Source of the DNA: Enterococcus sp. DIV0212c
GTDB lineage: Bacteria; Bacillota; Bacilli; Lactobacillales; Enterococcaceae
Reading direction: 5' to 3'
DNA: 64,000 nt
Assembly: GCF_017377505.1 (NCBI RefSeq)
Contig: NZ_JAFREN010000018.1
Location: forward strand, 1-64,000
Shown here in pieces: positions 44,834 to 52,593 of the stretch. The position numbers and the translations under genes were made by a program. Each line of letters starts with the position of its first letter. The stretch's first letter is position 1. The notes under the pieces are model-generated. The model made no database searches, was not told the DNA's origin, and was given only the letters and a program-made list of their open reading frames with translations.

Positions 44834-45709
44834 TTGTTTGAATCAATAGAAGAACTTGTGCACAGAGCACAAGAGCAGCAGTGTAAAATATCCGAAATCA
44901 TGATCGCTCAGGAAATTGAGACTTCTGGACGTACTAGAACAGACATCATGAATCAAATGACCTTAAATTTAGAAACAATGGAAGCAGCGGCAGCTAAAGG
45001 TGTTCAAGGTGTTCGCTCGCACTCAGGTTTAACTGGATATGATGCGAAAAAACTGCAAGCATATCTAGATAAAAAAACCGTCTTAACGGATGATACCTTC
45101 GTCAAAGCTTTATGTTACGCAGTAGCGACCAATGAAGTGAATGCGGCGATGGGCATGATTTGTGCTACACCAACAGCAGGATCAGCGGGTGTTGTTCCAG
45201 GCGTTTTGTTAGCGTTTAGTGAAAAATTTGGTTCAACGCGTGAAGATATGCTGCACTTTTTATTTACAGCCGCGGCTTTTGGGTTTGTAACAGCGAATAA
45301 TGCTATGATTTCTGGTGCAGAAGGCGGCTGTCAGGCTGAAATCGGTTCGGCATCTGGCATGGCAGCAGCAGCTTTAGTAGAAATGGCAGGAGGCACGCCA
45401 GAACAAGCGAGTCATGCCTTTGCGATTGCTTTAAATAACTTGATCGGTTTAGCTTGTGATCCAGTGGCAGGTTTAGTAGAGATCCCTTGTATCAAACGCA
45501 ATGCGGGTGGAACATCAAATGCAATCAGTGCAGCAGAAATGGCTTTAGCAGGAATCCAAAGTGAAATCCCCGCAGATGAAGTGGTAGAAACAATGTATCG
45601 TGTCGGTCGAAGTATGCCAGCTGATATTCGTGAAACGGGTATTGGTGGATTAGCTGGAACAAAAACAGGAAAACGAATTGCTAAAGAATTATTCGGGATT
45701 GATCGCTAA
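44834..45709 (+). CDS. sdaAA: L-serine dehydratase, alpha subunit
   Basis: A 291-residue catalytic subunit. Cys ligands for the [4Fe-4S] cluster are visible in GMICATPTAGSAGVVPG, GAEGGCQAEIGSASG and LACDPVAGLVEIPCIK. TTG 44834 gives the usual start (MFESIEELV) and has AGAGGACG at proper distance. GTG 44825 is possible but too close to that site. It is in one operon with the MFS gene and sdaAB, and the M20 amidohydrolase follows after 65 bases. Confidence 0.93.
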   Translation: MFESIEELVHRAQEQQCKISEIMIAQEIETSGRTRTDIMNQMTLNLETMEAAAAKGVQGVRSHSGLTGYDAKKLQAYLDKKTVLTDDTFVKALCYAVATNEVNAAMGMICATPTAGSAGVVPGVLLAFSEKFGSTREDMLHFLFTAAAFGFVTANNAMISGAEGGCQAEIGSASGMAAAALVEMAGGTPEQASHAFAIALNNLIGLACDPVAGLVEIPCIKRNAGGTSNAISAAEMALAGIQSEIPADEVVETMYRVGRSMPADIRETGIGGLAGTKTGKRIAKELFGIDR

Positions 45710-45774
45710 TTAAGAACGTGTATGATTTAAACTAGATAGAAAACGGATGACAGAAAAGAAAGGAAGAACTAAGA

Positions 45775-47205
45775 ATGGATGCAAAACAACAAATTTCAGA
45801 ATTAATTGACGCAAAAAAAGACCAATTTATCGCCGCAGCAGATCAGATTTGGGGTACACCAGAAACAAGATTTGCTACAAGTGAATCTGTAAAACCCTTT
45901 CTAGAAATTTTAGAAAAAGAAGGTTTCTCCATTGAAAAAGGCGTTGCTAATATGGAACATTCTTTTGTTGCGACTTACGGTAGCGGAAATCCAGTTATCG
46001 GAATTTTAGCTGAGTATGATGCTTTAGGAAACTTAAGCCAAGTAGCTGATTTAGGTGAACAAAAAGCAGAACATGAAGGCGGCAATGGACATGGCTGCGG
46101 ACATAATCTATTAGGAACGGGTGCTTTAGCAGGCGCTATTGGTGTAAAAGATTTAATGGAAAAAGATGGCTTGTCAGGTACAATCAAGTTGTTTGGTTGT
46201 CCAGCAGAAGAAAGTGGCTATGGAAAAGCATTTATGGCAAGAGATGGCGTGTTTGACTGTCTTGATGTGGCACTTTCATGGCATCCAATGGATACAAGTA
46301 TGGCTTGGGGCTTGAGTAGTTTAGCAGTTTACCAAATTTATTATAACTTTAAAGGCGTTTCAGCTCATGCAGCAGCCGCTCCAGAACAAGGTCGTAGTGC
46401 GCTTGATGCAGCAGAATTAATGAATATTGGGGTACAATTTTTACGTGAGCATATCATTGATGAAGGTCGTGTTCATTATGCCTTTATGGATGCTGGCGGC
46501 GAATCTGCCAATGTGGTTCAACCAACCTCTAGCTTATATTACTTTATCCGCGCGCCAAAACTAGAACAAGCAGAAGAAATCTACAAGCGCGTCAATAAAA
46601 TTGCAGAAGGTGCAGCTTTGATGACTGAAACAGAGCTGGAAATCGTTTTTGATTCTGCCTGTGCCAATTATCTGCCAAACCAAGCGATGACAACGGCAAT
46701 GTATGAAAACTTAAAAGAATTCGGTAACTTGAATTTAACAAAAGAGGATCAAGAATATAGCCAAAGATACTATGATAGCTTAAATGAGGCAACAAAAGAA
46801 AGTTTAGTTGCCAGAGCGAGACAAAGTAACCCAACGGCTAGTGAAGAAGAGATTCAGCGACTTGGAACAATGCCAGTCTTAGATCAAATCAGTCCATTAT
46901 TCTTCTCAAATGCTACTTCTGGTTCAACGGATGTTGGCGATGTTAGCTGGGTTTGTCCGACAGCACAAGTCTTGGTTGGCTGTGAACCTCAAGGAACTCC
47001 GCCACATTCATGGCAATGGGTAGCTAATGGGAAATCATCAGTAGCGCATAAGGGATTGTTAGCAGCTGGAAAAACAATTGCAACAACAGCTTATGATTTA
47101 TTGACAAACCCTGAATTAGTTGCACAAGCGAAAGCAGAACATCAAGCAACAGTTGGCGGTAAAAAGTATCAATCTGCAATTCCGGCTGATGTAATGCCTA
47201 AATAA
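45775..47205 (+). CDS. M20-family amidohydrolase, AbgB-like
   Basis: A 476-residue metal-dependent hydrolase. Metal-binding segments are GNGHGCGHNLLGTG and CPAEESGYGK, and the dimerisation domain carries GVSAHAAAAPEQGRSALDA. It is most like the AbgB branch (aminobenzoyl-glutamate hydrolase subunit), but no AbgA partner or folate gene is near. Its place after an importer and both serine dehydratase subunits suggests it releases serine, or a compound leading to it, from an N-acyl or dipeptide-like substrate; this is inference. AAAGGAAG precedes the ATG. Confidence 0.82.
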   Translation: MDAKQQISELIDAKKDQFIAAADQIWGTPETRFATSESVKPFLEILEKEGFSIEKGVANMEHSFVATYGSGNPVIGILAEYDALGNLSQVADLGEQKAEHEGGNGHGCGHNLLGTGALAGAIGVKDLMEKDGLSGTIKLFGCPAEESGYGKAFMARDGVFDCLDVALSWHPMDTSMAWGLSSLAVYQIYYNFKGVSAHAAAAPEQGRSALDAAELMNIGVQFLREHIIDEGRVHYAFMDAGGESANVVQPTSSLYYFIRAPKLEQAEEIYKRVNKIAEGAALMTETELEIVFDSACANYLPNQAMTTAMYENLKEFGNLNLTKEDQEYSQRYYDSLNEATKESLVARARQSNPTASEEEIQRLGTMPVLDQISPLFFSNATSGSTDVGDVSWVCPTAQVLVGCEPQGTPPHSWQWVANGKSSVAHKGLLAAGKTIATTAYDLLTNPELVAQAKAEHQATVGGKKYQSAIPADVMPK

Positions 47206-47278
47206 GAAGAAAGTAACTTCTTATGATTTGAGTCACGAACAACTATGAAAAGAACCGTTACCAAATCGATAAAAATAA

Positions 47279-47326
47279 AATAGAGCAGGACAAAAAAACT
47301 ATACTTGTTTTTTGGCCTGCCCTATT
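47279..47326 (+). terminator. Terminator after the amidohydrolase operon
   Basis: TAGAGCAGG-A-CAAAAAAAC pairs with GTTTTTTGG-CCTGCCCTA with small bulges. The T tail is weak. Confidence 0.6.
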
Positions 47327-47409
47327 CTCTTATATAGAAATTTCCAAGTTGATTTATCTCAAAACATAGTATACCCTGACTATAACAAAGCAAGAACAGG
47401 AGCGATCAT

Positions 47410-47982
47410 ATGGCTATGATGGAACGTCCAGATGAACGAAAAGCATTGGAAATTCTTCAAAAAGCAGAACCGGAAAAATACCAATCCGCGATTCTTTTAG
47501 ATAAACCAGATATTCAAAATCCAAAACAAAATATCGGTGTAGAAGTGACACAGTCATTAAAAGAAAGTGTGCTGAAAGCTTTGCAGTTGGATGCGATTAA
47601 TGTACATAACGATGAGCAAATCCTTGGAATTATCAAGGAAAAATACGGAAATGAGGTTCTTAGAATCAATTTACCCTTACCCGACAACTCAAAGAAAAAG
47701 GTCGCGATTTCAATTGCTAACTGGCATTCACTATTTAATTTGATTGAAGCGTATGATAACAAAGCCGAAAAACTCCAAAGTGGGAATTATAAAATATACA
47801 AAGAAAATAATTTGTTCATTTTTGTCTTTGGTGAGGATGAAAAAAGCATTGAGCAATTAGCCAAACACATTTACAGAAAAAGAACGAAACAGCAATATGA
47901 TTTTGTCTATGTCTATAGTCAGCCAAATTTATATAAGATTGATCGTCAAATGAAGATAGTAGTGAAAAGAGTTCCTATATAG
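47410..47982 (+). CDS. Hypothetical protein, possible nuclease-like fold
   Basis: A 190-residue soluble protein of unrecognised family. AGGAG lies seven bases ahead of the ATG. Near residues 35-50, PDIQN...IGVEVTQSL has the spacing Asp-x(n)-Glu-x-Thr seen in restriction-endonuclease-like proteins, and a Lys-rich helix follows later. This is only suggestive. It is a single gene with its own terminator between the serine operon and the DeoR-nagA operon, and no methylase or partner gene is adjacent. Confidence 0.55.
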   Translation: MAMMERPDERKALEILQKAEPEKYQSAILLDKPDIQNPKQNIGVEVTQSLKESVLKALQLDAINVHNDEQILGIIKEKYGNEVLRINLPLPDNSKKKVAISIANWHSLFNLIEAYDNKAEKLQSGNYKIYKENNLFIFVFGEDEKSIEQLAKHIYRKRTKQQYDFVYVYSQPNLYKIDRQMKIVVKRVPI

Positions 47983-47996
47983 GACTCTTTTTTGTT
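47965..47996 (+). terminator. Terminator overlapping the end of the 190-residue gene
   Basis: AAAAGAGTTCCTA pairs with TAGGACTCTTTT (one bulge), then a T run. The stem includes the stop codon. Confidence 0.75.
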
Positions 47997-48090
47997 TAAC
48001 TTAAAAAAACTTATATTTTATTTAGAAAAACTTATTATTATGCAAAAATAGATTTATTTGTTATACTCAAAATAAATCAGGAGGTAACTT

Positions 48091-48861
48091 ATGAATCAAA
48101 AAGAACGAATCGCAAAAATTTTAGAGTTACTACAAGAAAAAGAAAAACTAGAAGCTACCGAATTAGCGGACTATTTCCAAATCTCTAAAGACAGCGTTCG
48201 CCGCGATATTTTATTGATCGTCAACGAAGGTTTAGCAGAAAGATATCGTGGTGGTATCACGCTACCAATCATCAAGACAAAAATCGAAGATTATTCCAAT
48301 CGTTTAGTTGTGAACAGCCAAGAAAAAATCCAAATCGCTCGTAAAGCAGTAGAAAAAATCAGTGCCGACGAGACAATCTGGCTAGATGTTTCAACTACCG
48401 TTCAATTTATTGCCAAAGAACTTACCCAAGAAAATGTCCTGATCGTCACCAATTCCATCGATAATGCCATCTCAGCGACAGAAGTGAATAAGCAACAAGA
48501 AGTCTTTCTTTTAGGAGGTTACTTTAATCCTAACTCTCATTTGCTTCGTGGCACATCAGTGATGACTCAGTTAACGAATTTTTACTTTGACATTGCTTTT
48601 ATCGGAGCGTCCGGTATCAACGAGGCAGGCTTATTTTACTCCGAATTAGAAGATATCGAATTAAAACAAACAATCATTAAAAATACCAAAAAAACTTGCG
48701 TTGTAATCGACAACTCTAAAGTCAGAAATACAACAAACTTTAAACTAGATTTCTCAGAGATCGATTTATTGATTACAGATAAACCATTGCCGGAAACAAT
48801 CACTGCTCAATTACAAAAAGACGAAGTAACAATCATACTTGTAGAAGGTGGAGAAAAATGA
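48091..48861 (+). CDS. DeoR-family regulator of the nagA operon
   Basis: A 256-residue protein: a DeoR winged helix (LEATELADYFQISKDSVRRDI, about 19-39) and the DeoR C-terminal sensor domain (GASGINEAGLFYSELEDIELK). It overlaps nagA by ATGA, so it probably controls this operon, with an amino-sugar phosphate as effector (inference). AGGAGG precedes the ATG. Confidence 0.85.
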   Translation: MNQKERIAKILELLQEKEKLEATELADYFQISKDSVRRDILLIVNEGLAERYRGGITLPIIKTKIEDYSNRLVVNSQEKIQIARKAVEKISADETIWLDVSTTVQFIAKELTQENVLIVTNSIDNAISATEVNKQQEVFLLGGYFNPNSHLLRGTSVMTQLTNFYFDIAFIGASGINEAGLFYSELEDIELKQTIIKNTKKTCVVIDNSKVRNTTNFKLDFSEIDLLITDKPLPETITAQLQKDEVTIILVEGGEK

Positions 48862-50003
48862 AAACACTCATTCAAAACGTAACCATAAGTAAAGAAACAG
48901 GATTAGAATTAGTCGATATTTTAATCGAAAATGAAACTATTTTAGCAATCGAGGCAGCAGAAAATAAGGCATTTTCCAATACAGCAGTTGATCAAGGCAT
49001 AGATGGTCAAAGTCAATTGCTGATTCCCGGAATGATCGATGTTCATATTCACGGTGCCAATAATTTTGACATGATGGATGGGACTACAAAAAGCATTCAA
49101 GAAGTATCGAAAAAATGTTTAGAAACTGGTTGTACGGGATTTTTAGTCACATCTGTTACATCTTCTTTAGATGCATTATTGACGATGATCGATCGGACTA
49201 AAGAAGTTATTGGACAGGAAGAGGGGGCAAAAATTTTAGGTATACATCTAGAAGGTCCCTATTTAAACGTAAAAAGAAAAGGTATGCAAGATCCAACTTA
49301 TTTAAGAAACCCAGATTTAAAAGAAATGGCTACGATTTTTGATCGAGCAGGTGATTTGATCAAAATGGTTACGGTAGCACCAGAATTGCCAGGCTGTTTA
49401 GAATTGATCACTTATTTAAAAGAAAAAAATGTTGTCGTTGCAATTGCGCATTCTGATGCAACATATGAAGAAGCTCAGATTGCTTTTCAGCATGGCGCAA
49501 CACATATTACTCACTGTTTTAATGCCATGCCGCCAATCCATCATCGGGCACCAGGGTTAGTTACGGCAGCACTTGAAAATGATGATGTTAGTGTTCAAGC
49601 AATCGTTGACGGTATTCATTTACATCCGGGAATCGTCCGTTTATTGCATAAAATAAAAGGGGCAGATGGAGTTATTTTGATTACAGATGCGTTGCAAGCT
49701 ATGGGTGTGGGTGACGGCGCTTATGAATTTGGCGGTCACCAAGTCACGGTAGAAAATGGTGTTGCTCGCTTAAAAGACGGCACCTTGGCATCTAGCACAG
49801 TTACGATGAATGAAGCACTTAGACTGAGTGTAGAAATGGGCATTCCGCTTGATGATGCAATCAAAATGGGAGCAACCACTCCGGCTACTATTTTAGGAGA
49901 AAAGAAATTAGGAAAGATCGAAGTAGGATATGACGCTGACTTGATTCTTTTAGATAAAGAGTTTAGTGTGATAGAGAAAATTTTAAAAGGACATAGAAAA
50001 TAA
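48858..50003 (+). CDS. nagA: N-acetylglucosamine-6-phosphate deacetylase
   Basis: A 381-residue cytoplasmic enzyme releasing acetate from GlcNAc-6-phosphate, feeding cell-wall recycling and glycolysis. Metal and substrate residues are clear: DVHIHGANNFD, GIHLEGPYLN (metal Glu), AIAHSDATYEEA, THCFNAMPP and the catalytic Asp in LITDALQAMG. The ATG lies in the end of the DeoR gene. nagB is not nearby. A terminator follows at once. Confidence 0.95.
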   Translation: MKTLIQNVTISKETGLELVDILIENETILAIEAAENKAFSNTAVDQGIDGQSQLLIPGMIDVHIHGANNFDMMDGTTKSIQEVSKKCLETGCTGFLVTSVTSSLDALLTMIDRTKEVIGQEEGAKILGIHLEGPYLNVKRKGMQDPTYLRNPDLKEMATIFDRAGDLIKMVTVAPELPGCLELITYLKEKNVVVAIAHSDATYEEAQIAFQHGATHITHCFNAMPPIHHRAPGLVTAALENDDVSVQAIVDGIHLHPGIVRLLHKIKGADGVILITDALQAMGVGDGAYEFGGHQVTVENGVARLKDGTLASSTVTMNEALRLSVEMGIPLDDAIKMGATTPATILGEKKLGKIEVGYDADLILLDKEFSVIEKILKGHRK

Positions 50004-50009
50004 AAAGCG

Positions 50010-50045
50010 CCCTAGCAGAGTTATCGTAACATGCTAGGGTAGTTT
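50010..50045 (+). terminator. Terminator after nagA
   Basis: CCCTAGCA (50010-50017) pairs with TGCTAGGG (50032-50039), with a modest T tail. It is also close to the end of the convergent MerR gene. Confidence 0.7.
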
Positions 50046-50837
50046 TCATTTTATTGGATAACAAACTTCCGTAATATATAATTCTTCTCGTTCTTCTGTA
50101 GCAGGACTAGAATGATAAATGGTAAAGATATCTCCAGCAAGGACGTATTCATTTAATCTAAGCCATTCACGCATATCCTCATGGACTTTAGGCATTGTCG
50201 AATAAGCACCATTAGTCACAACAGAGGCAATCAAACCGGGAGAAAATATTGTTGCTGTCGGATAAATTGTTTTGAGTTTTTCAGGAATCGTGATCATGAC
50301 TTCAATATCAATAATTTCAGAAGAATCATTATGAAAGACAGCCATAGATCGACTGAGTGCTGGCAAATCTTCTGTTCTTATTCCAGCAAATAATTTCTGC
50401 CAAAGCTGTTCTTCTTGATAATAAGAAGCTACTTTTTCTCGGTAAGTAAGAACGAACATATCATTCATGTTTTTTGTTTCTACAGGGTGGTTGACTGCTT
50501 CGATTGTTGAAGTTGTCTTTTTTTCTTCTAACCAATCTAAATAAGCCAGCTGAAGTTTTTTTTCAGCTAATTCAGTTTCCAGTTTTTTGCGATGTGTGGT
50601 TAAATAATTAGTTTGTTCCACGGGATTATCTAAAAGCATGGCGATTTCTTTTAAGGGAATGCCAACATTTTTAAGTGAGAGAATTCTATTCGCCTGATTG
50701 ATTTGTTCGGGTGTATAGTAGCGGTAGCCGTTGTCTTTTTTCGTAATTTTTGGCTTTAATAAATTTAGCTTATCATAGTGTCGTAACATACGTGGACTGA
50801 TATTCGTCAACTCGGAGAACTCGCTGATTTTAAACAT
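50046..50837 (-). CDS. MerR-family regulator with ligand-binding domain
   Basis: A 263-residue protein: a MerR helix-turn-helix (FSELTNISPRMLRHYDKLNLL, then YYTPEQINQANRI), a coiled coil (about 80-120) and a GyrI-like effector domain of about 140 residues, as in BltR/BmrR-type activators. AAGGAGG precedes the ATG. It diverges from the ClbS/DfsB-like gene, whose promoter has the long 19-base spacer that MerR proteins act on. The effector is unknown. Confidence 0.85.
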   Translation of the reverse strand: MFKISEFSELTNISPRMLRHYDKLNLLKPKITKKDNGYRYYTPEQINQANRILSLKNVGIPLKEIAMLLDNPVEQTNYLTTHRKKLETELAEKKLQLAYLDWLEEKKTTSTIEAVNHPVETKNMNDMFVLTYREKVASYYQEEQLWQKLFAGIRTEDLPALSRSMAVFHNDSSEIIDIEVMITIPEKLKTIYPTATIFSPGLIASVVTNGAYSTMPKVHEDMREWLRLNEYVLAGDIFTIYHSSPATEEREELYITEVCYPIK

Positions 50838-50884
50838 GTTTCCTCCTTAAATAAATGGTCAGATTTCTATTTATAACTATACAC

Positions 50885-50915
50885 TTGACTTTGACATTAT
50901 GACAAGGTTTAAAAT
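50885..50915 (+). promoter_or_regulatory. MerR-type promoter (19-base spacer) of the ClbS/DfsB-like gene
   Basis: -35 TTGACT (50885-50890), 19-base spacer containing the imperfect dyad CTTTGACAT-T-ATGACAAGG, -10 TAAAAT (50910-50915). An over-long spacer with a dyad inside is the mark of promoters activated by MerR proteins through DNA twisting. Confidence 0.7.
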
Positions 50916-50955
50916 AAACAGAAGACAGAAAGATTGGACAGAAAGGGATGGCGTC

Positions 50956-51465
50956 ATGCGTACATATGAGACGAAGCAAGCATTGATTGACGAGATACAA
51001 AAAAGATATGAGAAATATGATGATGAGTTTGAACAAATACCTGAATCACTAAAAGATACAAGAAGCGAAGAAGTAGACAAAACACCTTCCGAAAATCTAT
51101 CTTATCAGCTTGGATGGGTGAATTTGATTTTGCAATGGGAGAAAGATGAGCAAGCTGGAAAAGTCGTCCAAACACCGACTCCAGAGTATAAATGGAATAA
51201 CTTAGGTGGCTTGTATCAATCTTTTTATGAAAAATATGGAAAATTCAGCATTGCTGAACAAAGAGAAATGCTAAGAGAATCTGTCGCTGAGATATGTGCT
51301 TGGTTAGCAACACTTTCAGATCAAGAGTTGTTTGAAGCGGGACAGAGAAATTACGCTACCACCAAAGCAATGTGGCCATTATATAAATGGGTCCATATCA
51401 ATACGGTTGCACCATTCACAAACTTTAGAACCAAGATACGTAAATGGAAAAAAGTTGTCTTATAG
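50956..51465 (+). CDS. ClbS/DfsB-family four-helix protein
   Basis: A 169-residue protein of the DinB-like ClbS/DfsB family ([65 protein letters not shown]). The ATG at 50956 is chosen since the family starts just before the first helix and AAAGGGA precedes it; the longer frame from 50899 runs through the promoter. ClbS protects against colibactin in E. coli, but most members have no known substrate. Divergence from a MerR regulator suggests induction by a small molecule. Confidence 0.85.
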   Translation: MRTYETKQALIDEIQKRYEKYDDEFEQIPESLKDTRSEEVDKTPSENLSYQLGWVNLILQWEKDEQAGKVVQTPTPEYKWNNLGGLYQSFYEKYGKFSIAEQREMLRESVAEICAWLATLSDQELFEAGQRNYATTKAMWPLYKWVHINTVAPFTNFRTKIRKWKKVVL

Positions 51466-51483
51466 TTACTAATTTAGATAGAA

Positions 51484-51544
51484 AAAGAATCACTCGTTCA
51501 GGTTGCCCTATTAAATTTGGGAAACCTAGCGAGTGATTTTTTTA
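51484..51544. terminator. Bidirectional terminator between the ClbS-like and sortase genes
   Basis: AATCACTCG (51488-51496) pairs with CGAGTGATT (51530-51538), with an inner GGTT/AACC stem and T runs on both strands. Confidence 0.8.
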
Positions 51545-51550
51545 AAAAAC

Positions 51551-52483
51551 TTATTCAACTTTGCGTTTTCGTTTCTTTTTTTGTGCTAAGCGTTTTTTTT
51601 CTCTTAGTTTTTGTTTTTTATTTGTTTTGTGCACATAGCGCCAGAATAATAAAATGAGCAGGATGATGATGATCTGAAGAGCAATATTTAAGTAACAGCA
51701 CCAGTTTGTCATTTTTTTCTCCTTCGCTTTTTTTTCTAGTGGAATTCGTTCACCTCTAACAAGGAGACGGTGAGTGTTTATCATATAAGGTGTACAAGTC
51801 AGTAAGGTGATGTAGTCTTTTTCAGGCACTATTTTTAAATCTGCGATATCTTCTGGTAAAACGGTTTTGATTTGATTTATCCTATATTCATGAGTTTCAC
51901 CGATAATATCAATGAAAAAAGTATCCCCTTTTTTTAATTCGGGAAGATCTGAAAAAAGTTTTGAACTGGGGAGTCCTCGATGACCTGTAAGGACACTATG
52001 TGTATTTTTACCACCGATAGGCAAAGACGTTCCTTCCAATACACCGATTCCTTTTTGTAGTTGTAAATCCGATGCACCGCTGTAAACAGGCAACTTAACA
52101 TTTATTTCTGGGATTGTGATATACCCTAAAACATCGCCTAATTTATTTTGCAGTGCATCAATGACCTTATGTTTTTTGTCTTTTTTCTCAGGCTTCTTTT
52201 CATTCTTATTATCAAAAGGATCTTCACCAACAAGCTCACCGCCAGTTATCATATCTTTATTGTAGTTCATCATATCTTTTACTAACTTCATTTTTTCATC
52301 ACGAGATTTTTTGTTAACTTCTTTTTGGTAGGTATCAATCACACGTGTATGATAAAAATTAGCATATAAATTACTTAGGATCGGATAGGAAAATAGAAGA
52401 AAACCGGCAAGGAAAATACTTCCCATAAGGATATTGATGCCAGTATTTTTCTTCCTTTTTTTTTGCACCTGTGTTTTCGTCAT
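51551..52483 (-). CDS. Class C (pilin-polymerising) sortase
   Basis: A 310-residue membrane enzyme with an N-terminal signal anchor (about 15-35), the catalytic core with His in VLTGHRGLPSS, Cys in TLLTCTPYMINTHRL and Arg in LLVRGERI, and a C-terminal membrane helix with a long basic tail, as in class C sortases. It joins pilin subunits by isopeptide bonds. It follows the pilin gene by about 110 bases on the same strand, with a hairpin between them. AGGAGAG precedes the ATG. Confidence 0.92.
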   Translation of the reverse strand: MTKTQVQKKRKKNTGINILMGSIFLAGFLLFSYPILSNLYANFYHTRVIDTYQKEVNKKSRDEKMKLVKDMMNYNKDMITGGELVGEDPFDNKNEKKPEKKDKKHKVIDALQNKLGDVLGYITIPEINVKLPVYSGASDLQLQKGIGVLEGTSLPIGGKNTHSVLTGHRGLPSSKLFSDLPELKKGDTFFIDIIGETHEYRINQIKTVLPEDIADLKIVPEKDYITLLTCTPYMINTHRLLVRGERIPLEKKAKEKKMTNWCCYLNIALQIIIILLILLFWRYVHKTNKKQKLREKKRLAQKKKRKRKVE

Positions 52484-52540
52484 TTTCTCTCCTACCTTTA
52501 AGACAGTCTTTTTTTAAAGATGCTGTATATTAAATATAGA

Positions 52541-52576
52541 CAGAAAAGCATGAGAAATGACTCCCCACGCTTTCTG
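52541..52576 (-). promoter_or_regulatory. Hairpin between pilin and sortase genes
   Basis: CAGAAA-AGCATG pairs with CACGC-TTTCTG with one bulge. Without a strong T run it may weaken read-through, so that more pilin than sortase is made. Confidence 0.45.
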
Positions 52577-52593
52577 TTTATCTTTGTTAACAA

